Positions 8,570-19,261 of a DNA stretch of 64,000 bases are shown here, piece after piece. Position 1 is the stretch's first letter, and every line of letters starts with the position of its first letter. The DNA is from Brevibacillus gelatini (GTDB lineage: Bacteria > Bacillota > Bacilli > Brevibacillales > Brevibacillaceae), in NCBI RefSeq assembly GCF_003710935.1, contig NZ_RHHS01000033.1:1-64000 (forward strand), written 5' to 3'. A program made the translations under genes and the position numbers. A model generated the notes under the pieces. The model saw only the letters and a program-made list of their open reading frames with translations. It ran no database searches and was not told the origin of the DNA.

Positions 8570-9673
8570 ATGGCAAAACACCATCCTTTGGCTATCGGTC
8601 TGGAGGGAATCGCGGTAGCAGAAACAGACCTGAGTCTGGTCGATGGCATAAACGGATTGCTTGTATACCGTGGGCATTGGGCACGCGATCTCGCAATTCA
8701 TCACACATTTGAAGAAGTTGCGCACCTGCTCTGGTTCGGACATTTGCCAAGCGAGCAGGAGCTTGCCGAATTGAAGAACAAGCTCAAAGCAAACCGCGAA
8801 TTGCCGGAACATGTAAAAAGCATCCTGAAGCTGATTCCGGCCGATGTCGATATGATGAGCGTGCTGCGTACCGGTGTTTCCGCTTTGGGCAGCTCTGCCC
8901 ACGGCTTCCCGACGACGATGGATGAGGTTATTTCCCTTGTGGCGAAAATGCCGACGATTGTCGCGTACCGCTTCGCCTGTCTGGAAGGCCGTGAGCCGCT
9001 CGATCCGAATCCGGAGCTGGATCACACGGCAAACTACCTGTACATGCTAAAAGGCGAAAAGCCGAATCCTGCCCATGCGCGCGCGCTCGATGCCTATCTG
9101 ATTTTGACGCAGGAGCACGGCATGAATGCTTCTACCTTTGCAGGACGCGTCGTCAGCTCTACAGAGTCTGACCTGATCTCCGCCATTACGGCAGCCATTG
9201 GCACCTTGAAAGGCCCTCTGCACGGCGGCGCTCCATCCGAAGTGACCGAGATGATCGAAGCAATCGGCACGAAGGAAAACGCCGAGCCGTGGCTGCGCAA
9301 CAGGCTGGAAAACGGCGGCCGCCTGATGGGCTTCGGACACCGCGTCTACAAGACAGTCGACCCGCGGGCAACGGCCTTGCGCGTCGTCGCTTCCGAACTG
9401 TCTGCCAACGACCCGTGGTTTGATCTGGCGACACACGTGGAAAAGGTCGGCCTGCAACTGCTGGAAGAATACAAGCCAGGCCGCAAGCTCAATACAAACG
9501 TAGAGTTCTTCGCCGCAGCCGTCATGCGTGCAGTAGGGCTGGACGACAACCTGTTCACACCGACATTCGCCGTCAGCCGCGCGGTTGGCTGGACCGCTCA
9601 TATTATGGAACAGGCAGCGAAAAACCGGATCATCCGTCCACAATCGAATTACATCGGCACCATGCCGGAATAA
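8570..9673 (+). CDS. citA: Citrate synthase, CitA type
   Basis: It condenses acetyl-CoA and oxaloacetate to citrate in the cytosol. Catalytic histidines lie in GPLHGGAPSEV (about residue 217) and GFGHRVYK (about 257). The third acidic position is NVEFF, where most citrate synthases have NVDF; B. subtilis CitA also has Glu. That, and the neighbouring CitR, mark it as the minor CitA rather than the main CitZ. I chose ATG 8570, eight bases after AAGGAG; the GTG at 8561 abuts that site. A terminator follows. Confidence 0.9.
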   Translation: MAKHHPLAIGLEGIAVAETDLSLVDGINGLLVYRGHWARDLAIHHTFEEVAHLLWFGHLPSEQELAELKNKLKANRELPEHVKSILKLIPADVDMMSVLRTGVSALGSSAHGFPTTMDEVISLVAKMPTIVAYRFACLEGREPLDPNPELDHTANYLYMLKGEKPNPAHARALDAYLILTQEHGMNASTFAGRVVSSTESDLISAITAAIGTLKGPLHGGAPSEVTEMIEAIGTKENAEPWLRNRLENGGRLMGFGHRVYKTVDPRATALRVVASELSANDPWFDLATHVEKVGLQLLEEYKPGRKLNTNVEFFAAAVMRAVGLDDNLFTPTFAVSRAVGWTAHIMEQAAKNRIIRPQSNYIGTMPE

Positions 9674-9707
9674 TAGAGAAGGCGTCTTGTCTTTGGTTAT
9701 GGAGAAA

Positions 9708-9737
9708 AGCTATCCGTTAGGGCGGGTGGCTTTTTTG
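9708..9737 (+). terminator. Terminator of citA
   Basis: A nine-bp stem (9708-9716 with 9723-9731, two G-T pairs) is followed by six T. From here to 10027 I see no gene. ATGCTAA-CTT-TTGGCAT, an imperfect inverted repeat at 9981-9997 just before namA, may be an operator. Confidence 0.7.
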
Positions 9738-10027
9738 CTGCTGAAAGAAGTGTGGGGCAAACTGGGAGCTGTGGCAGACCAGGCAGGGCTTGTGTTCCGA
9801 GCTTTCCTCGCCTCACCAAAAGCTCCGATAAACGGGCATTTTAAAACAGATCCTACCGCCGAACTCCATCAATCTCGTCTAATCCCACGTCCCAACAAAG
9901 ACACAGACAAAGCAAAACCTGCTAACCTTTTTCAACCGCCCACAAGCCAATCCCCAAAGTGCAACCAAAGCTTGCAGACCATGCTAACTTTTGGCATGAT
10001 AATGAAAAAAAGTAAGGAGTGGAACAA

Positions 10028-11056
10028 ATGGCTTTGTTGTCTACCCCGTTTCAGTTCAAAGGATTGACCCTGAAAAATCGTGTAGTCATGCCGCCAATGT
10101 GCCAGTACTCCGTGGAAGCGCAGGACGGTACGCCGACAGACTGGCACTTCGTTCATTACGTGTCCCGCGCAGTAGGAGGCACAGGCCTCATCATCGTTGA
10201 GATGACAGACGTAGAGCCGGACGGCCGCATTTCCAACTACGACCTTGGGCTGTGGTCCGACGAGCAGATTCCGGCGTACAAGCGCATCGTCTCAGAAGTC
10301 CACAAGTACGGCGCGAAAATCGGCATCCAAATCGGGCACGCTGGCCGCAAAGCGGAAGACGCGGAAGTTCCCGTATCCGCATCTGCAATTGCTTTTCCAG
10401 GCTCCCGCTACAAAACCCCGCGGGCTCTGACAACAGAAGAAGTCAAAGCGATGGTCGTCAAGTTTAAGGAAGCGGCAAGACGCGCGGTGGAAGCAGGCAT
10501 GGACACAATCGAGATTCACGGCGCACACGGCTACCTGATCCACCAGTTCCACTCCCCATTTACAAACGTGCGGGAAGATGAGTACGGACGCGACAAAGCT
10601 CTGTTTGGCGTGGAAATCATTTCCGCCATCAAGGAAGTGATTCCAGAAGACATGCCGCTCATCATGCGCATCTCTGCCGTGGAATACGTGGATGGCGGTT
10701 ACGGGCTGGACTACAGCACCGAGCTGTGCCGCAGGTACAAGGAAGCAGGCGTGGACATTTTCCATCTGTCGAGTGGCGGAGAGGGCCCAATCGGCTCCGG
10801 CGGACGTCCGGGAATCCATCCTGGCTATCAGCTTCCGTATGCACGGGCGATCAAGCAGGCACTGAACGTTCCCGTCATCGCGGTAGGGAACCTCGACGAT
10901 CCGAAGCTGGCGGAAGCGTCGCTTGGCAACGGCGACACCGATCTGGTCGCAGTAGGACGCGGCATGCTGCGCGATCCTTACTGGGCCCTGCATGCGATCC
11001 AAGAGCTGTCGGCGGACGAAGTCCAACCGCCGAAGCAGTATGTGCGTGCATTCTAA
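10028..11056 (+). CDS. namA: NADPH dehydrogenase of the old-yellow-enzyme family (YqjM/NamA)
   Basis: This FMN enzyme reduces alpha,beta-unsaturated aldehydes, ketones and nitro compounds with NADPH, usually as a xenobiotic or electrophile defence. The YqjM-class active site is present: Cys25 and Tyr27 (MCQYS), His164 and His167 (EIHGAHGY) and Tyr169. The length of 342 residues fits. I chose ATG 10028, eight bases after AAGGAG; an in-frame GTG at 10019 is too close. A small inverted repeat lies in the promoter region. Confidence 0.9.
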   Translation: MALLSTPFQFKGLTLKNRVVMPPMCQYSVEAQDGTPTDWHFVHYVSRAVGGTGLIIVEMTDVEPDGRISNYDLGLWSDEQIPAYKRIVSEVHKYGAKIGIQIGHAGRKAEDAEVPVSASAIAFPGSRYKTPRALTTEEVKAMVVKFKEAARRAVEAGMDTIEIHGAHGYLIHQFHSPFTNVREDEYGRDKALFGVEIISAIKEVIPEDMPLIMRISAVEYVDGGYGLDYSTELCRRYKEAGVDIFHLSSGGEGPIGSGGRPGIHPGYQLPYARAIKQALNVPVIAVGNLDDPKLAEASLGNGDTDLVAVGRGMLRDPYWALHAIQELSADEVQPPKQYVRAF

Positions 11057-11077
11057 TTGCATTTTTTGGTAAGTAGG

Positions 11078-11130
11078 AGGGGCAACCTTCCATGCCGCGC
11101 TATGGCGGACATGGGGGAAGCCCCTTTTTT
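11078..11130 (+). terminator. Terminator of namA
   Basis: A long, interrupted hairpin (AGGGGC at 11078-11083 with GCCCCT near 11120-11125, and further inner pairs) ends in six T. Confidence 0.8.
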
Positions 11131-11160
11131 GTGTAAAAGTTTACATAATAATAGGGAGTT

Positions 11161-12495
11161 TTATCCACCTGGATCGCTTGTCTGCCCATAGGCCACCAGC
11201 GCTTGCACAGCCTGCTGCATCTCCGCAAGCTCCTGCTGCGACAAGGGACGCTCCAGGTAACGATACTGCTCGTAGAAGGCAGTGATTTTGCCTGCCAGCT
11301 CCAGCTGTACCGCTGTCAGTGCAGGATGCTTTTGCAGCCGCTGCAAAAACTCTTGTGTCGTCTCATGCGGGTGAATCGTGACCCCTTGCTTGTCCATCGT
11401 CTGCAAAAAACGGAAGTAGGCGTAGCGGGTTGCGTCATCCGTTGGGCCAAACGGTTTTTGGAACCATTTGGAGACATCCCATTCGGCCGCCGCTTCGCCC
11501 TCAGTAGAGGGAGGCAGCGGGGCCAGATCCATCGCGGGGGCTGCTGCTTTTTGCTCCGCCTGCCCTTGACGATTGCGCCTTTTCCACATGTACCTGCCCA
11601 ACAGAAACAGCGATACGACGACGGCAATCCCAATCAGATAAGGCTCCAGCAAGGAAAAGAGCGGCTCGCCCTGGCTGACAGGGTCCAGGGGAAGATTGCC
11701 GCCTTGCCCATCGTTGTTTAATGCATGATGAACACGCTGGTCTTTGTCCAATACTTGCGACAGCCCGGAAAACCACTCTGTCAGCTGCTGCAGGACAGGC
11801 TCGATCAGCATGTAAAGCCCGGTGCCAAGCGGTCCCTTCACCCAGGACCAGAGCAGGGCCAAAATACCGAGCAGGGCAGAGGCAGCCGCCACATAGCCAA
11901 CCGTCAAAAGCAGACGGGTTGTAAGCACCTGACCTGCGAGCAGAAGACGGAGGCGGGCAGGCAGGCGGATGGGGAGAGCTTCCTCCCGCAGCAGGTAGGC
12001 TCCGATTGCGATCAGCACGTAGCTTCCGGTAACAAGGGCGAGCATGCCGAAGTAAGGGGCAGGCGAAAACGTGTCGGGATGAACGGCTGTTCCATACAGA
12101 GCCGCGACAACAAGCTGGAGCAGGCAGACCATGAAGGCCAGGACGAACCGCCGCAGCAGGCTGACATGGCTGATGCCATTTGCCGCCGCTCCTTGTATGC
12201 GCCAAAAAAAGACGCCTGCCAGAGCGAGGGCGATCAGCCACGAGCCGTACAGAACAAAGCTGAGCACCCCCACGCCAAGCACAAACGGATAAAGCAGCAG
12301 ATGCAGCACGGTATGTCGGCCGCCGTGGTGATACAGCCAGCTTCCCGCGATCAGGAGCAGACAGCCGGCGAGGCAAAAGAACAGCAGCGCACCAAAACCT
12401 GCCGTCATCCAGCCAAGCATCATCAGCGATGCGCCAACAAGCAGCGTTTCCAGCCAAAACGTAAGCGTCCAGCGGCCCACGAGGGAAAAGCTCAT
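11161..12495 (-). CDS. Membrane protein with C-terminal DUF4129-like domain (MoxR cluster)
   Basis: About ten hydrophobic segments fill residues 1-330. A cytoplasmic tail follows with the pattern AYFRFLQTMDKQG, TTQEFLQRL and ITAFYEQYRYLERP, typical of DUF4129. Such proteins occur with MoxR ATPases and DUF58 proteins and are thought to support folding or metal loading of secreted or membrane targets. Many relatives also carry a transglutaminase-like core; I see no Cys-His-Asp pattern here, so that part seems absent. It overlaps the DUF58 gene by four bases. Confidence 0.75.
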   Translation of the reverse strand: MSFSLVGRWTLTFWLETLLVGASLMMLGWMTAGFGALLFFCLAGCLLLIAGSWLYHHGGRHTVLHLLLYPFVLGVGVLSFVLYGSWLIALALAGVFFWRIQGAAANGISHVSLLRRFVLAFMVCLLQLVVAALYGTAVHPDTFSPAPYFGMLALVTGSYVLIAIGAYLLREEALPIRLPARLRLLLAGQVLTTRLLLTVGYVAAASALLGILALLWSWVKGPLGTGLYMLIEPVLQQLTEWFSGLSQVLDKDQRVHHALNNDGQGGNLPLDPVSQGEPLFSLLEPYLIGIAVVVSLFLLGRYMWKRRNRQGQAEQKAAAPAMDLAPLPPSTEGEAAAEWDVSKWFQKPFGPTDDATRYAYFRFLQTMDKQGVTIHPHETTQEFLQRLQKHPALTAVQLELAGKITAFYEQYRYLERPLSQQELAEMQQAVQALVAYGQTSDPGG

Positions 12496-13682
12496 CGTGC
12501 GATCACGCTCCTTTTTTCCAGATGTGACCGTTCATACTGCCTGACCGTCACCTGTTCCCCGGATACGTCGAGCACGGCAATGCTGTGTCCACGCCGTACC
12601 AGCCGCTCCACAGTCGTCTGGGGCAATTCCTCTGGCCGCGCCGTTACGAGGATGATCGCTGCCTTTGCCGGACTTTCCTCCAGACGGCGAAGTAGACTGG
12701 CAAGCGGTGTGGTCACGTAATGGTGCATTTGCGCGAGCTGGGTCATGACGTGCAGATGGTGCGTCTTGCCGCTGCCAGCAGGCATATGAAAATGCTCGCG
12801 ACCGCGCTGCCTGACGGTGAGAAGCAGTTCGTAGCCAATCGACATTTTGCGGCACAGCATGGACAGCGCGGCAAGACTGGAGATGACCCGTTCATTGACC
12901 TCGTCGTTATGCCGCTGCTGCATCGGTTCATACGATGGCAAAATATGACCGACGATCCGCCAGTTTGGATGGGCGGTGTGCTCGAAAAGTCTTGTTTCGA
13001 GCGTGCCCGACCTGGCAGTCGTTTTCCAATGAATATGCTTGAGCCGATCTCCCGGCATATACGGCCGCGTTCCCCGCAAAAAGGTGACATCCTCCTGTTG
13101 CCGTTGGCGCGAGAGCCTGCTTCCGTTCGGCTGCGTCTCTTCCAGTGACAGCGGAGGAAGCGGGAGCGGCAACGGGTAGACGAGCAGGGAAAATGACAGC
13201 GACAACGGCAACGAAGTGGCTTCCCCGGCGAACAGCGGCATTGTCTCCGATTGAATCTCCGTCAGCCAGACGGTGCCGCGTTTGTGGGGGGTAAGCGTCA
13301 AGGTTCGGGTGGCACTTCGGCGCATGGGCAAGTCGAAGCGCAGCCGCACTACCGTCCGCTGGTTGCTTGTGTTTACCTCGTCGCCGCCGTCGACCGTGAC
13401 GTGCTCAGGCAAGGAAAAACGTACCCATGTAGAGGGCAACGGCAGCCAGGAGCGATTGTGCAGGCGGACAGTAATCGTCACAGGCGTGCCAGGCATGACG
13501 CGGGTTTGGTCGCTTGTCCACTCCAGCTTGAGCCATTTGGATAGCGACCTGGCCCACCACTTTTGGGCGGCTGGCATGAAAAAGAAAAAACCGCCAAGCA
13601 GCCAAAGAAACCAACTGCCGGAAAACAGCGCGAAAAGCAGAAGGAGAAAGCCAATCACATGAAAGGTTTGCTTCGTATCCAT
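12492..13682 (-). CDS. DUF58 family protein (MoxR partner)
   Basis: Two membrane segments lie near the N-terminus (about residues 5-40), followed by a beta-rich part and the DUF58 signature RPYMPGDRLKHIHWK, then a von Willebrand A-like C-terminal half. The true start is the ATG at 13682, four bases past the MoxR stop and preceded by GAGGAAAG; the longer open frame runs back into MoxR. It is expected to work with the MoxR chaperone ATPase at the membrane. Confidence 0.85.
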   Translation of the reverse strand: MDTKQTFHVIGFLLLLFALFSGSWFLWLLGGFFFFMPAAQKWWARSLSKWLKLEWTSDQTRVMPGTPVTITVRLHNRSWLPLPSTWVRFSLPEHVTVDGGDEVNTSNQRTVVRLRFDLPMRRSATRTLTLTPHKRGTVWLTEIQSETMPLFAGEATSLPLSLSFSLLVYPLPLPLPPLSLEETQPNGSRLSRQRQQEDVTFLRGTRPYMPGDRLKHIHWKTTARSGTLETRLFEHTAHPNWRIVGHILPSYEPMQQRHNDEVNERVISSLAALSMLCRKMSIGYELLLTVRQRGREHFHMPAGSGKTHHLHVMTQLAQMHHYVTTPLASLLRRLEESPAKAAIILVTARPEELPQTTVERLVRRGHSIAVLDVSGEQVTVRQYERSHLEKRSVIAR

Positions 13683-13686
13683 CCGG

Positions 13687-14625
13687 CTACACGCTTTCCT
13701 CGACAGGGGCGGGCACGCTCGACAGGATCTGCGCCACCACTTCCTCTTCGGTAACATGCAGCTCCGCTTCCATGGACAGGCGGATGCGATGGGCGGCAAG
13801 GCTCGGGAAAACAGCCTTCACGTCGTCTGGCAATACATAAGTGCGGCCAGAGACAAAAGCGTATGCCTGGGCTGCGCGCAGCAGGGCGAGCATGGCGCGC
13901 GGACTGATGCCGACATCGACGGAGCGGTGGCTGCGCGTCGCTTCCGTCAGGTCGATGACGTAATCTTCCACCGCCTGACTGACATGGACGGCTGTTACTT
14001 CTTTTTGCAGGGCGGCGATTTGTTCCACAGACATCACAGGCTGCACGGTCTCCAAAGGAGAGGTGCTGCGGAATCTGCGGAGTATTTCTTTTGCATCCTC
14101 GCGCGTGCCATAGCCGAGCGACAGACGGAACAAAAAGCGGTCCAACTGGGCTTCGGGCAGGGGATAGGTCCCTTCAGATTCAAGCGGGTTTTGCGTGGCG
14201 ATCACCAGCAGCGTCGAGGGCAGCGGCAGCGTGATACCTTCGATTGTGACCTGGCGTTCTTCCATGCATTCGAGCAGGCCGGATTGTGTGCGCGGCGTTG
14301 CGCGGTTGATTTCGTCCGCGAGCAAAACGTCCGCGAACACAGGTCCTTTGCGCAGCTCAAACTCGTTCGTCCGCTGGTTGAACACGTGCAGTCCGACTAC
14401 ATCGGAAGGCAGCAGGTCAGCGGTGAACTGCAGGCGGTTGTATGTCCCGCCGATGGCCTGCGCCAACGTTTTGGCGAGCACGGTCTTGCCCATGCCAGGC
14501 AAGTCCTCCAGCAGCACATGCCCGCGCGCCAACAGAGCAGTCACCAGCAGGCGCACCTGCTCTGCTTTTCCTACGATTACGCGGTTGACAGAAGATAAAA
14601 GGCTATCCAGAGCGGGATGGGTCAT
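13687..14625 (-). CDS. MoxR-family AAA+ ATPase
   Basis: This 312-residue MoxR-type ATPase has Walker A PGMGKT (residues 43-48) and Walker B LLADEINRA (about 105-113). Arginine-finger and sensor regions follow (ATQNPLESEGTYPLPEAQLDRF begins with the sensor-1 Asn). MoxR proteins act as chaperones in assembly or activation of partner complexes. AAAGGAG precedes ATG 14625. It leads the three-gene operon with DUF58 and DUF4129 proteins. Confidence 0.92.
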   Translation of the reverse strand: MTHPALDSLLSSVNRVIVGKAEQVRLLVTALLARGHVLLEDLPGMGKTVLAKTLAQAIGGTYNRLQFTADLLPSDVVGLHVFNQRTNEFELRKGPVFADVLLADEINRATPRTQSGLLECMEERQVTIEGITLPLPSTLLVIATQNPLESEGTYPLPEAQLDRFLFRLSLGYGTREDAKEILRRFRSTSPLETVQPVMSVEQIAALQKEVTAVHVSQAVEDYVIDLTEATRSHRSVDVGISPRAMLALLRAAQAYAFVSGRTYVLPDDVKAVFPSLAAHRIRLSMEAELHVTEEEVVAQILSSVPAPVEESV

Positions 14626-14676
14626 GGAAAATCTCCTTTATTATAGATAGGATTGAAAGGCAGTTGATCGGATTTT

Positions 14677-14706
14677 ATTATACAGGGAATATCCTGTATT
14701 TTACAA
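14677..14706 (-). promoter_or_regulatory. Promoter of the moxR operon with a palindrome between -35 and -10
   Basis: On the minus strand TTGTAA (14706-14701) and TATAAT (14682-14677) are 18 bases apart. ATACAGG/CCTGTAT (14680-14699), a seven-bp inverted repeat, fills the spacer. It overlaps the stop codon of the upstream MFS gene. Confidence 0.6.
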
Positions 14707-15907
14707 ATTTTCGCAAACTGATTCCGCTGACGGCGGCGACGACGATGAGCGCTCCGATGGCGATGTAGAGGGGCCGGATGCCGAAGCTGTCGCTGAGTGT
14801 ACCGCCCAGCCAGATGCCTGCGGGCATGGTCGTGCGGACGATCAGCAGGCGCACGGAGAAGACGCGCCCCATCATGGCGGACGGGACGTGGAGCTGAAAG
14901 AGACGTGTACTGTGCAACTGGAAAAACGGCGCGGCGACACCCGCCAGCACTTCGAGCAAAATCGCCAGCCCGATCATGTGGGTAAACCCTAACGCGATGA
15001 AGCTCGCCCCGCCCATGAGCAGAGAGCCTAGCATGATGAGCGGCTGCTCGCGTCCATTGTGCAGCCGCGGCACGAGAAACGTCCCAAGCAAGTAGCCGAA
15101 CGGATAGCTGGCCAAAAACACCCCGACGTGAAAAGCAGTTCCGCGCAGCTCTCCCGCCACAAACGGAAGGTTGAGCACGAGTGTGACCCCTACCGCAAAC
15201 TGCACGAGAGCCGAATACAGGCTCAGGTAGAGAAGCAACTGCTTTTCCCGAAAAATCGCGAGGCCGGCTTTGAACATGGAAAACCACGATTCGGTCAACC
15301 GGGCAGGGAAGACAGGAGCATTTTTGCATGGGAGAAGAAAAGCTCCGCTGAGCGCATAGCCGACGGCGACCAATGCCAGCACCAAATCGCCGCCGATGCT
15401 GGCGACGAGAATCCCGCCCAGCGACGGACCTGCGATCATGGCGATGCGCAGCGCGCTGTCCAGATAGGCGTTGGCTTGCAGCAACTGGTCTTTTGGGACG
15501 AGAGCAGGAAGCAGCGACTGGCTTGCCGGGACGTACAGCGGTTGGACGAGGCCGTTCACGAGAGCGGTCAAGTAGAGCGGCCACAAGGAGCCGGGCGTGG
15601 TCGCAATCGCAGCGAAGGAACAACCGAACGCGATGCTGCGCATCCATTGCGAAAACAGCATGACGTGTTTTTTGTCATAGCGGTCGAGATACGGTCCGGC
15701 CAAAAGCTGCACGACCAGCGAAGGTACAAAGTAGAGCAGCCACATCTGCCCGACGGCTACCTGCGAGCCGGTCACCTGATAGATGATCCAGCTATTGGCA
15801 AGCGTGCCGAGCGAGGCGCCCAGCTCGGAGGTGAGTTGGCCAAGTAGGATGTAGCGGTACGAACGTTTTTTCCAGAGGGCGGATGTGCTTGTGGCTACTG
15901 ACATCAT
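14678..15907 (-). CDS. MFS transporter (EntS-like MFS_3 type)
   Basis: This 409-residue, 12-segment major facilitator protein has the loop motif GPYLDRYDKKHVM. Its start overlaps the stop of the ArsR-type regulator gene (ATGA), so the two are co-transcribed and coupled. This pairing is typical of regulated efflux pumps. The substrate cannot be read from the sequence. A second in-frame ATG directly follows the first. Confidence 0.82.
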   Translation of the reverse strand: MMSVATSTSALWKKRSYRYILLGQLTSELGASLGTLANSWIIYQVTGSQVAVGQMWLLYFVPSLVVQLLAGPYLDRYDKKHVMLFSQWMRSIAFGCSFAAIATTPGSLWPLYLTALVNGLVQPLYVPASQSLLPALVPKDQLLQANAYLDSALRIAMIAGPSLGGILVASIGGDLVLALVAVGYALSGAFLLPCKNAPVFPARLTESWFSMFKAGLAIFREKQLLLYLSLYSALVQFAVGVTLVLNLPFVAGELRGTAFHVGVFLASYPFGYLLGTFLVPRLHNGREQPLIMLGSLLMGGASFIALGFTHMIGLAILLEVLAGVAAPFFQLHSTRLFQLHVPSAMMGRVFSVRLLIVRTTMPAGIWLGGTLSDSFGIRPLYIAIGALIVVAAVSGISLRKFVKYRIFPV

Positions 15908-16959
15908 TTGTCCCTGTCGAGAAACTGTCCGAGCAGCAGCGGAAGTTGTGAGAGCGCCTGGCTGCGCAGGCGATAGCGGGTTCCGTTCGTCTCGACCAGC
16001 CGGGCTGCGCGCAGCAACGTCAAGTGATGATGCACCGTCGATTTGGCCATCTGGAGCGCCTCTGTCAGTTCTTGCAGCGTCAGCTCCTGTTTTGCGAGCA
16101 TTTTCGCCATGCGGAGCCGCTGTTCATCTCCGAGCGCCTTGAAGGATTGGACAAGCATCTGCGGCGGCTGATACGGGTCGATTTGCTCGCGCAAGTTTTC
16201 ATCGGCGACCGGGTAGTAAAAAATTTTGCAGCCTGCGTCATCGGCCTGCACCGTCCATGGTCGATAAACCGCCTGGGGGATCAGCAGGACGCGGGTGACA
16301 GTCGGCTCAGGCGGATAGCTTGCTCCGGTCGCCCATTCCACTAGCGCTTCCGGGTCGAGCTTGTCTTGCATGGCGCGCTTTTGCTTAATCTCCCGTTCGA
16401 GCATGCGGCAAATGCGTTCCTCCTGCGGCGCGATGTGGACCTGATACCAGCCTTCCATCAGCGTGAGCAGGTGCTGGCGCAATTCTTCCGAGTCTACGGA
16501 AGTAATATGAGCGATGTATGGTTCGAAAAAGAGGTGGCTGCGACAGGCTGCCTGCAGCAGCTCGCGATCAGCGCTGCTTCCTTGCGCGGCTTTTCGCCGG
16601 GAAGCTTGCCGCGCTTCGCCCAAAAAGGGCAGTGCCTGATAGCGCAGCTCTTCCTCCGGCAATTGCCTGACGTAGTCAAGAAACGCTTCCAGCTTGGTAA
16701 AAGGCTGCTGACGGTACCGGTGAAGCAGATGTAAAAGCGTCTTCCATGTATTGTGCGCCTTGGCGTAAGCGACCTCGCGCTGAACAGCAGGAGGCAGCGT
16801 CTCAATCAGCTCGCGCCAGTGGGCGGGCGGCTGCTCCAGCGTGTGATGAATCTGCTCATAAGTGGCAACGGCGATGCCTAGCGCTGCTTCAAAAAGCGGC
16901 GAAAAGTCGAATTGTACCTCGTAGGTCGTGCGTTCGCTCCCGATGTTCCATACTTTCAA
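15904..16959 (-). CDS. ArsR-type regulator with a long N-terminal ligand domain
   Basis: This 351-residue protein has its DNA-binding part at the C-terminus (about residues 270-335): FKALGDEQRLRMAKMLAKQE followed by a recognition helix (STVHHHLTLLRAA). The N-terminal 260 residues are helical and resemble the DUF5937-like sensor found in some ArsR proteins. Start is TTG 16959, with AAGGA upstream. It is coupled to the MFS gene and likely represses that pump until a ligand binds. Confidence 0.75.
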   Translation of the reverse strand: MKVWNIGSERTTYEVQFDFSPLFEAALGIAVATYEQIHHTLEQPPAHWRELIETLPPAVQREVAYAKAHNTWKTLLHLLHRYRQQPFTKLEAFLDYVRQLPEEELRYQALPFLGEARQASRRKAAQGSSADRELLQAACRSHLFFEPYIAHITSVDSEELRQHLLTLMEGWYQVHIAPQEERICRMLEREIKQKRAMQDKLDPEALVEWATGASYPPEPTVTRVLLIPQAVYRPWTVQADDAGCKIFYYPVADENLREQIDPYQPPQMLVQSFKALGDEQRLRMAKMLAKQELTLQELTEALQMAKSTVHHHLTLLRAARLVETNGTRYRLRSQALSQLPLLLGQFLDRDK

Positions 16960-16995
16960 AAGGCGATCATCCTTCCAGTATTTGTAGTATGTCCC

Positions 16996-17024
16996 ATTCT
17001 AAATGTTTCGAATCTTAAATTCAA
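16996..17024 (-). promoter_or_regulatory. Promoter of the ArsR-type regulator/MFS operon
   Basis: On the minus strand TTGAAT (17024-17019) and TAGAAT (17001-16996) are 17 bases apart, 37 bases before the TTG start. Confidence 0.6.
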
Positions 17025-17097
17025 TATTTTTCGTATATCGGGTTAGATAGATTTCGGACTGGAATCGATGAGCGGGGCAGGAAGGGGCCGAGCACCC

Positions 17098-17147
17098 AAA
17101 AAAATAAAGCGACACGCAACCCCCATAAGAGATGCGTGCCGCTTTTT
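17098..17147 (-). terminator. Terminator of metY
   Basis: AGCGACACGCA (17108-17118) pairs with TGCGTGCCGCT (17133-17143), one G-T pair. T-tracts on both sides make it usable in either direction. Confidence 0.85.
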
Positions 17148-17162
17148 ACGATATAAGCAAAC

Positions 17163-18675
<1,513 letters not shown>

Positions 18676-18685
18676 TGTTGTCATA

Positions 18686-18714
18686 ATTGTATGAAAAGCT
18701 TATGGAGCTGTCAA
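18686..18714 (-). promoter_or_regulatory. Promoter of the metY riboswitch transcript
   Basis: On the minus strand TTGACA (18714-18709) and TACAAT (18691-18686) are 17 bases apart, placing the start about 10 bases before the aptamer. Confidence 0.8.
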
Positions 18715-18914
18715 TATTCAATTATAAGTTTTCAGGTTGGATTTTCATGATTTTCCTCATGCCCACCCGTGGCAGGCGCCCGCCAGCACCGCTTTTTGCC
18801 CAAAAACAAACCTGTCACAAATTTGTCCCTATATCCCGGCGCTTTCGTTGCCCTCGTCGTTAGAAAATGGCATGCCCCTATGATATGATGGGAGTGGCAG
18901 AAAACGACGAAACG

Positions 18915-18932
18915 ATTGTACATATTGTACAT
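18915..18932 (+). repeat. Tandem 9-bp repeat before the rhodanese gene
   Basis: ATTGTACAT occurs twice without a gap, just before the ribosome site. Each copy holds the palindrome TGTACA. A TATGAT -10-like element lies slightly upstream, so this sits in the early transcript. Confidence 0.6.
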
Positions 18933-18949
18933 ACAGGAGGAAAAACGCG

Positions 18950-19261
18950 ATGAGTCATGGCGTGAAGGAAATGACACCGCAGGAGCTCTTGGAAAAGCTT
19001 GCTGCAAATGAAAAGCTCCAGGTGATTGATGTGCGTGAGGTGGAGGAGTGGAACGAAGGCCATATCAAAGAGGCCAAGCTGATCCCGCTCGGCTTTTTGC
19101 CGCACCGCATCGACGAGCTGGACAAGGATCTCCCGGTGGTCTTGGTATGTCGCAGCGGTGCGCGCAGCCACAGAGCGACCGAATATTTGTCTGAACTGGG
19201 CTTTGACGCTGCCAATATGGTCGGCGGCATGCTGGCCTGGCCCGGCGAGAAAGAAGTGTAA
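18950..19261 (+). CDS. Single-domain rhodanese-like protein
   Basis: This 103-residue rhodanese fold has the active loop CRSGARS with Cys67 as the persulfide carrier, and the entry motif VIDVREVEEW. It could move sulfur to thiol acceptors in the cytosol. AGGAGG is ten bases before the ATG. A SCO1-like gene follows after about 115 bases, perhaps in the same transcript. The partner is unknown. Confidence 0.88.
   Translation: MSHGVKEMTPQELLEKLAANEKLQVIDVREVEEWNEGHIKEAKLIPLGFLPHRIDELDKDLPVVLVCRSGARSHRATEYLSELGFDAANMVGGMLAWPGEKEV

Noticed and set aside
14622-15647. A 341-codon minus-strand frame in the MFS gene
   Set aside because: It is the Arg/His-rich alternate frame of a clear 12-segment transporter.
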